This document shows, piece after piece, positions 1 to 10,316 of a stretch of DNA of 64,000 nucleotides. Origin of the DNA: CAVUCE01 sp963739985 (GTDB taxonomy: Bacteria; Bacteroidota; Ignavibacteria; Ignavibacteriales; Ignavibacteriaceae); the NCBI GenBank assembly GCA_963739985.1, contig CAVUCE010000004.1, positions 75,754 to 139,753 of the forward strand, given 5' to 3'. The translations under genes were made by a program, and so were the position numbers. Within the stretch, counting starts at the first letter, position 1; every line of letters begins with the position of its first letter. A model generated the notes under the pieces. It made no database searches, was not told the origin of the DNA, and saw only the letters and a program-made list of their open reading frames with translations.

Positions 1-3000
1 CCTGTTCCAGCAGGAATTAAGTGTCCCATCACAACATTTTCTTTTAATCCTAACAAGTTATCAATTTTAGCTTCGGTAGCTGCATTTGCAAGAACCTTTG
101 TAGTTTCTTGGAATGATGCTGCAGATATAAAGCTTTCAGTTGATAATGCCGCTTGAGTAATACCTAGCAATACATGTTCGAATGTTGCAGGTTCTGCATC
201 TCTAGCAACAATTAACTTCTTGCTCTTCTTCTTCAAGTCAGCGTTAATTTCTCTAAATTTACTTCTAGAAATAAGTTGACCGTCTTTGAATCTTGAATCA
301 CCTTTATCTTCGATGTAAACGGTTCCCATAATCTTGTTGTTTTCTTCAATAAATTCGTTTCTATCAACAACGTCTTCTTCCAAGAATCTGGTATCACCAG
401 GAGAAACGATTTTAATTTTTTGAAGCATTTGACGTACAATCACTTCAATATGTTTATCGTTTATTTTTACACCTTGCAGACGGTAAACATCTTGAATTTC
501 ATTTACAAGATATTCCTGCACAGCACTTGTACCTTTAATTTTCAAGATATCGTGCGGATTTATCGGTCCATCTGTAATTTTTTCACCAGCTGGGATTTCA
601 TCGTTTTCTTGAACAAGAACATGTTTCCCAAGCGGTACATTATATTTCTTTTCATCTGATTTATCCGGAGCAATTACAATAATTTCGCGCGAACCTTTTT
701 TTCTAGCGCCAAATTTAACAGAACCTTCAATTTCACACACAATAGCAGTCTCTTGAGGAGAACGAGCTTCAAAAAGTTCAGTTACTCTTGGAAGACCACC
801 TGTAATATCTCTACTCTTACTTTGTTGTTTAGAAATTTTAGCCAAGATTGTACCGGCTGAAATCATTTCTCCTTCTTCAACAGAAATATACGCACGTGTT
901 GGAATGTTAAATGATTTTTTAGTACCGTCTTCAGCCTCTATTGCTATACTCGGTGTTAAAGTTTTGTCTTTAGATTCGATAACAACTTTTTGAACGTGAC
1001 CTGTTTGTTCATCTGTTACCTGCTGTAGCGTAGCACCTTCAATCATGTCAACAAATTTAACACGTCCCGGAATATCTGTTAAAATAACTGAATTATAAGG
1101 ATCGTGGTTATAAAGTGCAGTACGTTTCTTAACCTGTTGGCCATCGTTAACCATTACTTCAGCGCCGTAAGGAATATCAAACTTCTTAATCTGTCTGTTG
1201 TTTTCGTCATATATTCCGACTACACCTCTACGTCCTGTAACAACTTTTACGGTACCTAAGAAATCAGATTTCTCTACATATGCTACTCTTTCAAACTTAG
1301 CGTAACCTTCAACATTTGATTCAACCTGAGATTGACTTGCAATACGTGAAGATGTACCGCCTAAGTGGAAAGTTCTAAGAGTAAGCTGAGTTCCAGGCTC
1401 ACCAATTGACTGAGCAGCCACAATTCCAACTGCTTCTCCAATTTCTACAAGCTTACCGTTAGTTAAATTTCTTCCATAACATTTAGCACAAACACCTCTT
1501 TTTGACTCGCAAGTCAGCACTGTTCTAATATAAACAGAATCAATGTTTGAGTCTTCAATCTTTTCAGCAATTTCTTCAGTAATTAATTCACCGGCTTCTA
1601 TAATAACTTCATCTGTGCGTGGATCATATACATCTTCTTGAGCAACACGGCCGGTAATTCTTTCACCAAGTGGCTCTCTTTCCTGTTCAACGTCCTTAAG
1701 TGCGGTAATTTCTATACCCAGAATGGTTCCGCAATCAATTTCAGAAATGATTACATCTTGAGAAACGTCAACCAATCTTCTTGTTAAATAACCGGCATCA
1801 GCCGTTTTAAGAGCGGTATCGGCCAAACCTTTTCGAGCACCGTGTGTTGAAATAAAGTACTCAAGCACCGACAAACCTTCTTTAAAGTTTGCAACAATCG
1901 GGTTTTCAATAATTTCACCCGCTTGACCGGAAAGTGATTTTTGAGGTTTCATCATTAGCCCTCTCATACCGGCAAGCTGTCTTACCTGTTCTTGAGAACC
2001 TCTAGCACCGGAATCAACCATCATATGTAGTGAATTGAATCCTTGTTTGTGGACTCTAATTTTTTCCATCAAAGCTCGGGCAACATCGTTTGTAGTATGT
2101 GTCCAAACGTCAATAATCTTATTGTAACGTTCAGCATCGGTAATAACGCCTTGTTCGTGCTCGTTAAGTATGCCTTCAACTTTTTTATTAGCCTTGGTAA
2201 TTAGGTTTACTTTTTCTTCAGGAATAATCATATCGGCATAGCTAACCGAAAGACCGCCGGCAGTAGAATATCTAAAGCCAAGATCTTTAAGATCGTCTAA
2301 GAAATTAGCAGTAACTTTATTTCCAAGTTTCATGAACATTTGACCGATAAATCCGCCAAAAGTTTTCTTAATCAATAATTGATTAAAATAGCCCATTTCT
2401 TTAGGAACAATTTGGTTGAAAATTACTCTACCAACTGTAGTGTCAACCATTTCACCATCAATTCTAACTTTAATTTTAGCATGAAGTCCGGCAACTTTTG
2501 AATTATAAGCAATTATAACTTCTTCCATTGAACCGAAAACCATACCTTCGCCAACTTCGCCTTCCTTATACTTGGTTAAATAGTAGCATCCAAGTACGAT
2601 ATCCTGAGTAGGAACAACGATAGGACTTCCGTTCTGTGGTGAAAGAATATTGTGACTACTCAACATCAATAGTGAAGCTTCCAACTGAGCTTCAAATGAA
2701 AGCGGAACGTGAACAGCCATCTGGTCACCGTCAAAGTCGGCATTAAATGCTGTACAAACCATCGGATGAAGCTGAATAGCTCTTCCATCAATCAAAATTG
2801 GCTGAAATGCTTGAATACCCAATCTGTGCAATGTTGGTGCACGGTTAAGCATTATTGGGTGTCCTTCAATGATTTTTGCTAGGATTTCCCAAATAAGCGG
2901 GTCTTTTCTATCGACAACTTTACGCGCACTTTTAACAGTTTTATTATGTCCGCGTTCAATTAATTTTTTAATAATAAACGGTTTGAAAAGTTCAACCGCC

Positions 3001-4148
3001 ATATCTTTCGGCAAACCGCATTGATGTAATTTCAATTCCGGTCCAACAACAATTACAGAACGGCCGGAATAATCAACACGTTTACCAAGTAAGTTCTGAC
3101 GAAAACGTCCTTGTTTACCTTTAAGCATATCACTCAAAGATTTCAAAGGTCTGTTATTATCACTCCTTACAGCGCTTCCTCTGCGGGAGTTATCAAATAA
3201 AGCATCAACAGATTCCTGAAGCATTCTTTTTTCATTACGAAGAATTACTTCCGGAGCTTTGATATCAATAAGTCTTTTCAAACGGTTATTACGAATAATA
3301 ACTCTTCTATATAAATCGTTAAGATCACTGGTAGCAAATCTTCCGCCTTCAAGCGGTACTAAAGGTCTTAATTCAGGAGGAATTATAGGAATATAATTAA
3401 GAACCATCCATTCCGGCTTATTAGGAACTTTGTTTTCGTTCTCTTTGAAGGCTTCTAAAACTCTCAATCGCTTTAATAAATCAGCTTTTTTCTGCTGAGA
3501 GGTTTCAACTTTTAACTGATCCCTTAGGGTTTTAGAAAGTTCTTCAACATTTGTGTTCTTTAATATTTCTTTTACAGCTTCCCCGCCTATTTTGGCAACA
3601 AATTTCTTAGGATCTGTATCATCTAGTTTTTCGTTTCCAACAGGTAACGAATTCATAACTTCGAAATACTGATCTTCGGAAATTAAATCTAATCGGCTTA
3701 ATCCGGTAGGCCCCGGATTTATTACTACGTAAGATTCATAATAAATAACTTTTTCAAGCTCTTTAAGGCTTAAACCTATAATATTACCAATCTTGGACGG
3801 TTGGGCTCTGAAAAACCAAATATGTACGACAGGAACAGCAAGGGCGATGTGTCCCATTCTTTCGCGACGTACACTTTTTTGTGTTACTTCCACACCGCAT
3901 CTATCGCAAATAATACCCTTGTAACGAATCCTTTTATATTTTCCGCAGAAACATTCCCAATCGCGAGTCGGTCCAAATATTTTTTCACAGAAAAGCCCGT
4001 CTTTTTCCGGACGGAAAGAACGATAATTAATCGTTTCAGGCTTTGTAACTTCTCCATAAGATCTTGACAAAATATCATCGGGACTTGCTAAACTAATTGT
4101 GATATTATTTATATCACGCATCGCATTTTCTTGAACTCTATAAGGCAT
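1..4148 (-). CDS. rpoC: DNA-directed RNA polymerase subunit beta' (3' end outside window)
   Basis: Largest catalytic subunit of RNA polymerase. About 1,382 codons are inside the window and the reading frame runs off the left edge, so the C-terminus is missing. Translation from ATG at 4148 gives MPYRVQENAMRDIN. An N-terminal zinc ribbon follows (CFCGKYKR then CDRCGVEV, four Cys), then the catalytic motif NADFDGDQMAVH that binds the active-site Mg2+, and a second zinc site (CESKRGVCAKCYGR). An AGGAG ribosome site lies 6 bases upstream of the ATG. It sits 40 bases after rpoB, the usual order, and is presumably cotranscribed with it. No disruption is seen in the part present. Confidence 0.97.
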   Translation of the reverse strand, partial: MPYRVQENAMRDINNITISLASPDDILSRSYGEVTKPETINYRSFRPEKDGLFCEKIFGPTRDWECFCGKYKRIRYKGIICDRCGVEVTQKSVRRERMGHIALAVPVVHIWFFRAQPSKIGNIIGLSLKELEKVIYYESYVVINPGPTGLSRLDLISEDQYFEVMNSLPVGNEKLDDTDPKKFVAKIGGEAVKEILKNTNVEELSKTLRDQLKVETSQQKKADLLKRLRVLEAFKENENKVPNKPEWMVLNYIPIIPPELRPLVPLEGGRFATSDLNDLYRRVIIRNNRLKRLIDIKAPEVILRNEKRMLQESVDALFDNSRRGSAVRSDNNRPLKSLSDMLKGKQGRFRQNLLGKRVDYSGRSVIVVGPELKLHQCGLPKDMAVELFKPFIIKKLIERGHNKTVKSARKVVDRKDPLIWEILAKIIEGHPIMLNRAPTLHRLGIQAFQPILIDGRAIQLHPMVCTAFNADFDGDQMAVHVPLSFEAQLEASLLMLSSHNILSPQNGSPIVVPTQDIVLGCYYLTKYKEGEVGEGMVFGSMEEVIIAYNSKVAGLHAKIKVRIDGEMVDTTVGRVIFNQIVPKEMGYFNQLLIKKTFGGFIGQMFMKLGNKVTANFLDDLKDLGFRYSTAGGLSVSYADMIIPEEKVNLITKANKKVEGILNEHEQGVITDAERYNKIIDVWTHTTNDVARALMEKIRVHKQGFNSLHMMVDSGARGSQEQVRQLAGMRGLMMKPQKSLSGQAGEIIENPIVANFKEGLSVLEYFISTHGARKGLADTALKTADAGYLTRRLVDVSQDVIISEIDCGTILGIEITALKDVEQEREPLGERITGRVAQEDVYDPRTDEVIIEAGELITEEIAEKIEDSNIDSVYIRTVLTCESKRGVCAKCYGRNLTNGKLVEIGEAVGIVAAQSIGEPGTQLTLRTFHLGGTSSRIASQSQVESNVEGYAKFERVAYVEKSDFLGTVKVVTGRRGVVGIYDENNRQIKKFDIPYGAEVMVNDGQQVKKRTALYNHDPYNSVILTDIPGRVKFVDMIEGATLQQVTDEQTGHVQKVVIESKDKTLTPSIAIEAEDGTKKSFNIPTRAYISVEEGEMISAGTILAKISKQQSKSRDITGGLPRVTELFEARSPQETAIVCEIEGSVKFGARKKGSREIIVIAPDKSDEKKYNVPLGKHVLVQENDEIPAGEKITDGPINPHDILKIKGTSAVQEYLVNEIQDVYRLQGVKINDKHIEVIVRQMLQKIKIVSPGDTRFLEEDVVDRNEFIEENNKIMGTVYIEDKGDSRFKDGQLISRSKFREINADLKKKSKKLIVARDAEPATFEHVLLGITQAALSTESFISAASFQETTKVLANAATEAKIDNLLGLKENVVMGHLIPAGT

Positions 4149-4188
4149 TTTTTATCTCCTAATTTCTAAGTGAAAAATTCGAAACGCA

Positions 4189-7100
4189 TTAACGTATTTT
4201 TATATCCAGACCTAAGCCCTGGAGTTCTTTAATTAACACGTTGAACGACTCAGGAATATTTGGTTCCTGCAAGTTTTCACCTTTAACAATTGCTTCGTAC
4301 GCTTTAGCTCTACCTGCAACATCATCACTCTTAATTGTTAAGATTTCTTGAAGGATGTGGGAAGCTCCGTAACCCTCGAGCGCCCAAACTTCCATTTCTC
4401 CAAATCTCTGTCCACCAAACTGTGCTTTACCACCGAGTGGCTGCTGCGTAATAAGTGAGTATGGTCCAATTGACCTAGCGTGAATTTTATCATCAACTAA
4501 GTGGCCGAGTTTAAGCATATATATATATCCACAAGTAACTTCTTGATGGAATTTCTCTCCGGATCTTCCGTCAATTAATTGTGTTTTACTTCCTTCTTGT
4601 AATCCGGCTTTCAACAACCATTCATCAACATCCTCAACATGTGCACCATCAAAAATTGGAGTTGCGAATTTTATACCGAGTTTTTTACCAGCCCAACCGA
4701 GTGCAGTTTCATAAAGCTGCCCGAGGTTCATACGAGAAGGTACGCCAAGTGGATTTAATATAATATCAACAGGACTTCCATCCGGCAAGAAAGGCATATC
4801 TTCCGGAGGAACAATTTTGGCAACAACACCTTTGTTTCCGTGACGCCCTGCCATTTTATCACCAACAGAAAGTTTACGTTTTTTAGCAACATAAACTTTT
4901 GCAAGTTGAACTATTCCAGGCGGTAATTCATCACCGCTTGTAATTTTTACTTTTTCTCTCTTAAAATCTTCATCAAGTTCCGCAATTATATCAAAATAAT
5001 TTTTATATAAACTATTGATTAGACCATTTGATTTTTTGTTTTCAAACCAATCTAAAGTATAATCTAATTTAGTAACATCATCCATTGTAGTAAAAGTAGT
5101 ATCTTTAATAGAAGTTCCGCTTCTAAGAACAATGCTTCCATCGAGATCACGAATTCCGGAGGTTGTTTCACCATCGCAAATCTTAGTTAATTTCTCAACT
5201 AATTTTTCGTAATTTTCTCTAAGTTTAAGTTGATGTTGATGTTCTAAGTTATCTAATTCTTTTTTCTCTTGCTTTTTAGATTCGGTGTCTCTTTTCTTTC
5301 TGCTAAAGAGTCGTGTTTTTATAACAGTACCCTTTAATCCAGGTGAAGCTTTTAGCGAAGCATCTTTAACATCGCCAGCTTTATCACCGAAGATTGCTCT
5401 CAGAAGTTTTTCTTCAGGAGTAGGATCGGTTTCACCTTTCGGTGTAATTTTACCGATAAGAATATCGCCTTCTTTAACTTCAGCACCTTCTCTAATAATA
5501 CCATTTTCATCAAGATTTTTAACTGCTTCTTCACTAACGTTCGGAATTTCTCTTGTAAGTTCTTCTTCACCACGTTTAGTCTCACGAACCTGTAATTCAA
5601 ACTCTTCAATGTGAATTGAGGTATAAACATCTTCGCTCACAACTCTTTCACTTATAATAATAGCATCCTCAAAGTTGTATCCTCTCCAAGGCATAAAAGC
5701 AACCAAAACGTTTCTTCCGAGAGCTAATTCGCCTTGATCGGTTGAGCAACCATCGGCAAGAACATCTCCCTTAGAAAGTTTTTGACCTCCCTGAACAATA
5801 GGCCGCTGATTAACAGAAGTTTCCTGGTTTGTTCCATGGAATTTTGTTAAAGTATAAGTAACTCTTTTTACATCATTAAAGCTGGTTAACGCTTCTATGC
5901 TGTTTGGATTAAGATCATATTTTACGGTTATTTTGTTGGCGTCTACATATTCAACAACACCATTTTCTTCCGCAACTATAACCGCCCTTGAATCAGTAGC
6001 CAATTTCTTTTCTAAACCTGTACCAACAATCGGAGCTTCAGGTCTTAATAGAGGAACAGCTTGACGCTGCATATTCGAACCCATAAGAGCTCTGTTAGCA
6101 TCATCATGCTCCAAAAATGGAATTAAAGCAGCAGCAGCACTTACAATCTGAGCAGGTGCAACATCCATAAATTGGATATGGTCGGGAGATATAATCGGAA
6201 ATTCACCTTTGTTTCTAGATTTAACACGATCATGCTGGAATTTAGACTGTTCATCTAGAATTGCATTTGCCTGAGCAATTGTAAAATTATCTTCTTGTTC
6301 AGCTGTTAAATATTCAACTTCAGGAAGAACTTTCCCTTTTTTAACTATTCTATATGGGGTTTCTAAAAATCCATAACGATTTACTCTTGCATATAGAGTA
6401 AGTGAAGAAATAAGACCAATGTTCGGGCCTTCAGGAGTTTCAATTGGACATAAACGACCGTAATGAGTATAGTGAACGTCACGAACTTCAAATCCTGCTC
6501 TTTCTCTAGTCAAACCACCAGGTCCTAAAGCAGACATTCTTCTTTTGTGTGTCATTTCTGCCAAAGGATTTGTTTGATCCATAAACTGTGAAAGCTGATT
6601 CGTACCAAAGAAAGCATTGATTACACTACTGATAGTTCTGGCATTTACCAGATCTTGAGGTGTAAAGTTTTCGGTGTCGCGCATATTCATTCTTTCTTTT
6701 ATGGTTCTAGCCATACGCGCCATACCTATATTAAACTGCTGTCCTAATTGTTCACCAACAGTTCTAACTCTTCTATTTCCTAAATGATCTATATCATCAA
6801 CAGTTTCATTGCCGTTTCTCAATTTGATGATATATTTCATAATAGACATAATGTCTTCTACCGTAAGGACAGTAGTTGTTTCAGGGATATCCAATTTTAG
6901 CTTGTCGTTCATCCTATGACGACCAACATCACCTAAATCATATCTCTTATCATTAAAGAATAATTTTTCAATCAACGACTGTGCAGTATCTACATCAGGC
7001 GCTTCACCTGAACGCAACTGGCGATAGATTGCAAACAACGCTTCTTCTTTAGTGCTCGAAGTATCTTTACGCAAAGTATTAACAATTAAATCCTGATCAG

Positions 7101-7947
7101 GAGCAGTTTCAGATGAGATCAATTTTAATGTTTCAACTTCAGCTTCTTTTAATCTTTCAATATCTTCTTCAGTAATAACGCTGTCTTTAGTTAAGAAAAT
7201 TTCACCGGTAGACATATCAAATACATCTGTTGCGATTGTTCTTCCAATATAGTCTTCAACGTTAACCTTTTTAACGTCAATTTCTTCAACAAGGTTGAAT
7301 AAACTTAATATATCCTCATCAGTTGCAAAATCTAATGCTCGTAATAATGTAGTAGCCGGGAATTTTTTTCTTCTATCTATATAAACATACATTACATAAT
7401 TTATATCTGTAGCAAATTCAACCCAAGAACCTCTTAAAGGAATAATTCTAGCTGAATAAATTGGTGTGCCATTTGGGTGAACTGTTTGTGAAAAAGCAAC
7501 ACCCGGCGAACGATGCAACTGAGAAACGACGACTCTCTCGGCGCCGTTAATAACAAATGTTCCCTTTTCTGTCATATAAGGAAGATTACCTAAGTAAACT
7601 TCTTGTTCAACACTATTTACAAATTCCTGAGTTTCAGGGTCTTTAGCAGAAAGACGGAGTTTTCCTTTAAGCGGAGCCGCGTAAGTTAAACCTCTCTCTA
7701 AACACTCAACAACAGAAAAACGCGGTTTTTCTATGTAATATTCTATAAAATCTAATCTATAATTTTCTTTATTATCAAAGATCGGAAAATTAGTACTAAA
7801 TACTGCCTGGAGACCTTTGTTTTCTCTCTTGTCAGCAGGAGTTTTCATTTGAATGAAATCCTCAAAAGCTGCTGTTTGAATATCTAATAAGTCGGGAGCT
7901 TCAATTACAGAGGGAATGCGGCCAAAGGAAATTCTCTTATTGTCCAA
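4189..7947 (-). CDS. rpoB: DNA-directed RNA polymerase subunit beta
   Basis: Second catalytic subunit of RNA polymerase, 1,252 aa, uninterrupted. The start is TTG at 7947: GGAGG lies 7 bases upstream and the protein begins MDNKRISFGRIPS as expected for the family. The rifampicin-pocket segment (FGTNQLSQFMDQTNP then THKRRMSALGPGG) keeps the Asp, His and Ser equivalent to E. coli D516, H526 and S531, so wild-type drug sensitivity would be predicted (inference). The C-terminal signature GGKAQFGGQRFGEMEVWAL, which contacts beta', is intact. A Lys/Glu-rich insert lies near residues 885-920. It is preceded by rplL with a 144-base gap holding a hairpin, and followed by rpoC. Confidence 0.98.
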   Translation of the reverse strand: MDNKRISFGRIPSVIEAPDLLDIQTAAFEDFIQMKTPADKRENKGLQAVFSTNFPIFDNKENYRLDFIEYYIEKPRFSVVECLERGLTYAAPLKGKLRLSAKDPETQEFVNSVEQEVYLGNLPYMTEKGTFVINGAERVVVSQLHRSPGVAFSQTVHPNGTPIYSARIIPLRGSWVEFATDINYVMYVYIDRRKKFPATTLLRALDFATDEDILSLFNLVEEIDVKKVNVEDYIGRTIATDVFDMSTGEIFLTKDSVITEEDIERLKEAEVETLKLISSETAPDQDLIVNTLRKDTSSTKEEALFAIYRQLRSGEAPDVDTAQSLIEKLFFNDKRYDLGDVGRHRMNDKLKLDIPETTTVLTVEDIMSIMKYIIKLRNGNETVDDIDHLGNRRVRTVGEQLGQQFNIGMARMARTIKERMNMRDTENFTPQDLVNARTISSVINAFFGTNQLSQFMDQTNPLAEMTHKRRMSALGPGGLTRERAGFEVRDVHYTHYGRLCPIETPEGPNIGLISSLTLYARVNRYGFLETPYRIVKKGKVLPEVEYLTAEQEDNFTIAQANAILDEQSKFQHDRVKSRNKGEFPIISPDHIQFMDVAPAQIVSAAAALIPFLEHDDANRALMGSNMQRQAVPLLRPEAPIVGTGLEKKLATDSRAVIVAEENGVVEYVDANKITVKYDLNPNSIEALTSFNDVKRVTYTLTKFHGTNQETSVNQRPIVQGGQKLSKGDVLADGCSTDQGELALGRNVLVAFMPWRGYNFEDAIIISERVVSEDVYTSIHIEEFELQVRETKRGEEELTREIPNVSEEAVKNLDENGIIREGAEVKEGDILIGKITPKGETDPTPEEKLLRAIFGDKAGDVKDASLKASPGLKGTVIKTRLFSRKKRDTESKKQEKKELDNLEHQHQLKLRENYEKLVEKLTKICDGETTSGIRDLDGSIVLRSGTSIKDTTFTTMDDVTKLDYTLDWFENKKSNGLINSLYKNYFDIIAELDEDFKREKVKITSGDELPPGIVQLAKVYVAKKRKLSVGDKMAGRHGNKGVVAKIVPPEDMPFLPDGSPVDIILNPLGVPSRMNLGQLYETALGWAGKKLGIKFATPIFDGAHVEDVDEWLLKAGLQEGSKTQLIDGRSGEKFHQEVTCGYIYMLKLGHLVDDKIHARSIGPYSLITQQPLGGKAQFGGQRFGEMEVWALEGYGASHILQEILTIKSDDVAGRAKAYEAIVKGENLQEPNIPESFNVLIKELQGLGLDIKIR

Positions 7948-8019
7948 TTGTTAACCTCCAATTAATGTTCAATTTCTTTTCTTGCGGAGCATAAATCAAC
8001 GATACCAAAATACAAAAGC

Positions 8020-8045
8020 GATAAGACGGATTACTCCGACTTATC
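8020..8045 (-). promoter_or_regulatory. hairpin in the rplL-rpoB intergenic region
   Basis: On the minus strand a nearly perfect stem is seen: GATAAG, two unpaired bases, GGA, loop GTAA, TCC, two unpaired bases, CTTATC, followed by a T-rich stretch. In E. coli the same interval holds a partial attenuator and an RNase III processing site that set the ratio of ribosomal protein to polymerase mRNA. That this hairpin does the same is inference from position only. Confidence 0.45.
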
Positions 8046-8091
8046 ACTTAACAATGAAATGCTTTGCTATTAAAATAATTATCTTTGGTGC

Positions 8092-8460
8092 TTACTTTAC
8101 TTCTACAGTAGCGCCAGCATCTTCAAACTCTTTTTTAAGTTTTTCTGCTTCGTCTTTAGAAATAGCTTCTTTAACCGGTTTTGGAGCTGAGTCTACAAGA
8201 TCTTTAGCTTCTTTTAAGCCTAAACCTGTGTGAGCTCTAACTACCTTAATTACATTAATTTTTTTCTCACCGGCAGCTTTAAGAATAACATCAAATTCTG
8301 TTTTTTCTTCAGCTGGTGCTGCTGCTGCTGGAGCTGCTGCTGCAACCGGAGCTGCTGCTGTTACACCAAATTCATCTTCTAAAGCAGTTTTTAATTCAGA
8401 TGCTTCTAAAAGGGATAAACCTTTAATCTTCTCAACAATTTCGGCTATCTTTTCTGACAT
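8092..8460 (-). CDS. rplL: 50S ribosomal protein L7/L12
   Basis: Stalk protein of the large ribosomal subunit that recruits translation GTPases, 122 aa. The N-terminal dimerisation domain (about 1-32) is followed by an Ala/Pro-rich hinge (about 33-53) and the compact C-terminal factor-binding domain with VKVVRAHTGLGLKEAKDLV-like residues ending in TVEVK. An ATG start with GGAG about 8 bases upstream supports the 5' end. It lies directly after rplJ, which encodes its docking partner L10. Confidence 0.98.
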   Translation of the reverse strand: MSEKIAEIVEKIKGLSLLEASELKTALEDEFGVTAAAPVAAAAPAAAAPAEEKTEFDVILKAAGEKKINVIKVVRAHTGLGLKEAKDLVDSAPKPVKEAISKDEAEKLKKEFEDAGATVEVK

Positions 8461-8507
8461 TTTTATATTCTCCTACTAATTTTATTTCTAATTAAAACTA
8501 AATATTG

Positions 8508-9029
8508 TTATGCTGCTTCTCTTTGAGAAATTTGATCGATTACGCTGACTAAATCTCTCATTACAGCACCAATTGCGCCAACAATTCCCGAAACCGGGGC
8601 GTTGATACTTCCCAAAATACCTGCAATAATTTCATTTTTAGAAGGCAATGACGCTAATTGATCGAGTTGACTTCCTTCAAAATATTGATTTTCTAAGTAG
8701 CAAGCTTTTAGGGCGAATTTCTTATTATCATCAAAATATTTTTTGATGATTTTTGCAGGTGCGACAAGGTTTTCATCAGCAAAGGCAAATCCTGTCATCC
8801 CAACCAAGTGATCTGCTAGTTTCTCGTACATTCCTGATTCATCGAGTGCTCTTTTGAACAAAGTATTTTTAAGTACTTTATACTTCACACCTTCTTTACG
8901 GAATTGATTTCTGATTTCACTAATATCTCCAACAGAAATTCCTTCATAATCAGTTATGTACAAAGCTGTAGAGTTCTCGATCAACTCTTTCACCTGAGAA
9001 ACTTTTTCAGCTTTTTCATTCTTATTCAT
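8508..9029 (-). CDS. rplJ: 50S ribosomal protein L10
   Basis: Stalk base protein that anchors L7/L12 dimers to 23S rRNA, 173 aa, normal length. The N-terminal rRNA-binding domain (ITDYEGISVGDISEIRNQFR, KVLKNTLFKRAL) and the C-terminal helix that binds L12 are both recognisable. The ATG at 9029 is preceded by GGGAG. In many bacteria L10(L12)4 represses its own operon by binding the leader upstream of rplJ; a short hairpin at 9067-9082 in the rplA-rplJ gap is a candidate. Confidence 0.97.
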   Translation of the reverse strand: MNKNEKAEKVSQVKELIENSTALYITDYEGISVGDISEIRNQFRKEGVKYKVLKNTLFKRALDESGMYEKLADHLVGMTGFAFADENLVAPAKIIKKYFDDNKKFALKACYLENQYFEGSQLDQLASLPSKNEIIAGILGSINAPVSGIVGAIGAVMRDLVSVIDQISQREAA

Positions 9030-9066
9030 TTTTCTCCCGTACCAGATTTTTATTTAATCGAGTCAG

Positions 9067-9082
9067 TTACCCAATAGGGTAA
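9067..9082 (-). promoter_or_regulatory. candidate rplJ leader hairpin
   Basis: A perfect 6-bp inverted repeat TTACCC / GGGTAA with a 4-base loop sits 38 bases upstream of the rplJ start codon in the only sizeable gap of the ribosomal protein block (9030-9129). The position matches the autogenous L10 leader known in other bacteria, but I cannot confirm the conserved L10-leader fold by eye. Confidence 0.35.
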
Positions 9083-9129
9083 GTTTAGAAGCATTTATTT
9101 TATTTGAGTGCGTAAACTTTTACCAGCTC

Positions 9130-9825
9130 TTAATGAGCTGCAATTTCATCTTTAGTTATTTTAACGCCAGGTCCCATTGTGCTAGACAAATATAAACTCT
9201 TAACGTATTGTCCTTTAGCAGAAGATGGCTTCATCTTTATTATAGTATTTATAAAAGCTTGAGCGTTTTCTTCAAGTTTATCAGAATCAAAATTTAATTT
9301 TCCTAAAGCGGTATGAACAATTCCGGTTTTTTCAACACGGAATTCAATTTTACCGGCTTTAACTTCTTTAACAGCAGTAGCAACATCCATAGTTACAGTA
9401 CCACTTTTAGGATTAGGCATTAAACCTTTTGGTCCAAGCACTCTTCCTAATTTTCCTAGATCAGCCATTGTATCAGGAGTAGCGATGATAACATCAACAT
9501 CAGCCCAACCACTTTTAATTTTTTCAAGATATTCCTCAAGACCAGAAAAATCTGCACCGGCATCCAAAGCTTCTTGAACTTTAGCGCCTTTTGCTATAAC
9601 GAGTACTTTAACTTCTTTACCGGTTCCGTTTGGCAAAGAAACAGTTCCTCTAACCATTTGATCAGCATGTCTTGGATCTACACCTAACCTAATTGCGCAA
9701 TCTAAAGTTTCAACAAACTTAACAGAAGAACTATCTTTCAGAAAATTGATTGCTTCAGAAAGAGTGTACTCTTTATTACTGTCAAGTTTTTCACTGATTG
9801 CTTTATTTCTTTTTGATTTTTGCAT
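9130..9825 (-). CDS. rplA: 50S ribosomal protein L1
   Basis: Protein of the mobile L1 stalk beside the ribosomal E site, 231 aa. The two-domain L1 fold is seen: terminal domain I (about 1-65 and 155-231) and domain II with the conserved GRVLGPKGLMPNPKSGTV. I choose ATG at 9825; the frame also offers GTG one codon earlier (9828). It follows rplK with about 35 bases between, the usual L11-L1 order, where L1 often represses its own mRNA. Confidence 0.97.
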   Translation of the reverse strand: MQKSKRNKAISEKLDSNKEYTLSEAINFLKDSSSVKFVETLDCAIRLGVDPRHADQMVRGTVSLPNGTGKEVKVLVIAKGAKVQEALDAGADFSGLEEYLEKIKSGWADVDVIIATPDTMADLGKLGRVLGPKGLMPNPKSGTVTMDVATAVKEVKAGKIEFRVEKTGIVHTALGKLNFDSDKLEENAQAFINTIIKMKPSSAKGQYVKSLYLSSTMGPGVKITKDEIAAH

Positions 9826-9861
9826 CACTACACCATCAAATATTCAATTTTTAATAAATTT

Positions 9862-10287
9862 TTAGTCCTCTACAGTAATGCCCATACTTCTGGCAGTTCC
9901 AGCAACCATACTCATAGCATGCTCAACGTCAAAAGCGTTTAGATCAGGCATTTTCAATTCGGCAATTTCTTTAACCTGAGTTTTAGAAACTTTTGCTACT
10001 TTGTTCCTGTGAGGTTCTGCTGAGCCTTTTGCAATTTTTGTAGCTCTTAATAATAATACTGCAGCAGGAGGTGTTTTTGTAATAAAAGTGAATGATTTAT
10101 CGGAGTAAACTGTAATTACAACCGGAATAATCAAACCATCTTTATCCTGAGTTCTGGCATTAAATTGCTTACAGAACTCCATAATGTTAACACCCTTTTG
10201 TCCAAGTGCAGGACCAACCGGCGGAGAAGGATTAGCCTTACCGGCAGGAATTTGAAGTTTAATATAACCTGATATTTTTTTAGCCAT
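9862..10287 (-). CDS. rplK: 50S ribosomal protein L11
   Basis: Binds the GTPase-associated region of 23S rRNA and is needed for the stringent response through RelA, 141 aa, exactly the usual length. The Pro-rich N-terminal linker (IPAGKANPSPPVGPALGQKG) and C-terminal rRNA-binding domain are intact. It lies 29 bases downstream of nusG and upstream of rplA on the same strand, the near-universal order. Confidence 0.98.
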   Translation of the reverse strand: MAKKISGYIKLQIPAGKANPSPPVGPALGQKGVNIMEFCKQFNARTQDKDGLIIPVVITVYSDKSFTFITKTPPAAVLLLRATKIAKGSAEPHRNKVAKVSKTQVKEIAELKMPDLNAFDVEHAMSMVAGTARSMGITVED

Positions 10288-10316
10288 ATAAGTTACCTAT
10301 ACAAATAAATACTTAA

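Noticed and set aside
5285..5614. A 109-codon plus-strand frame inside rpoB
   Set aside because: Antisense of a highly conserved gene with no ribosome site or family match; an antisense shadow.
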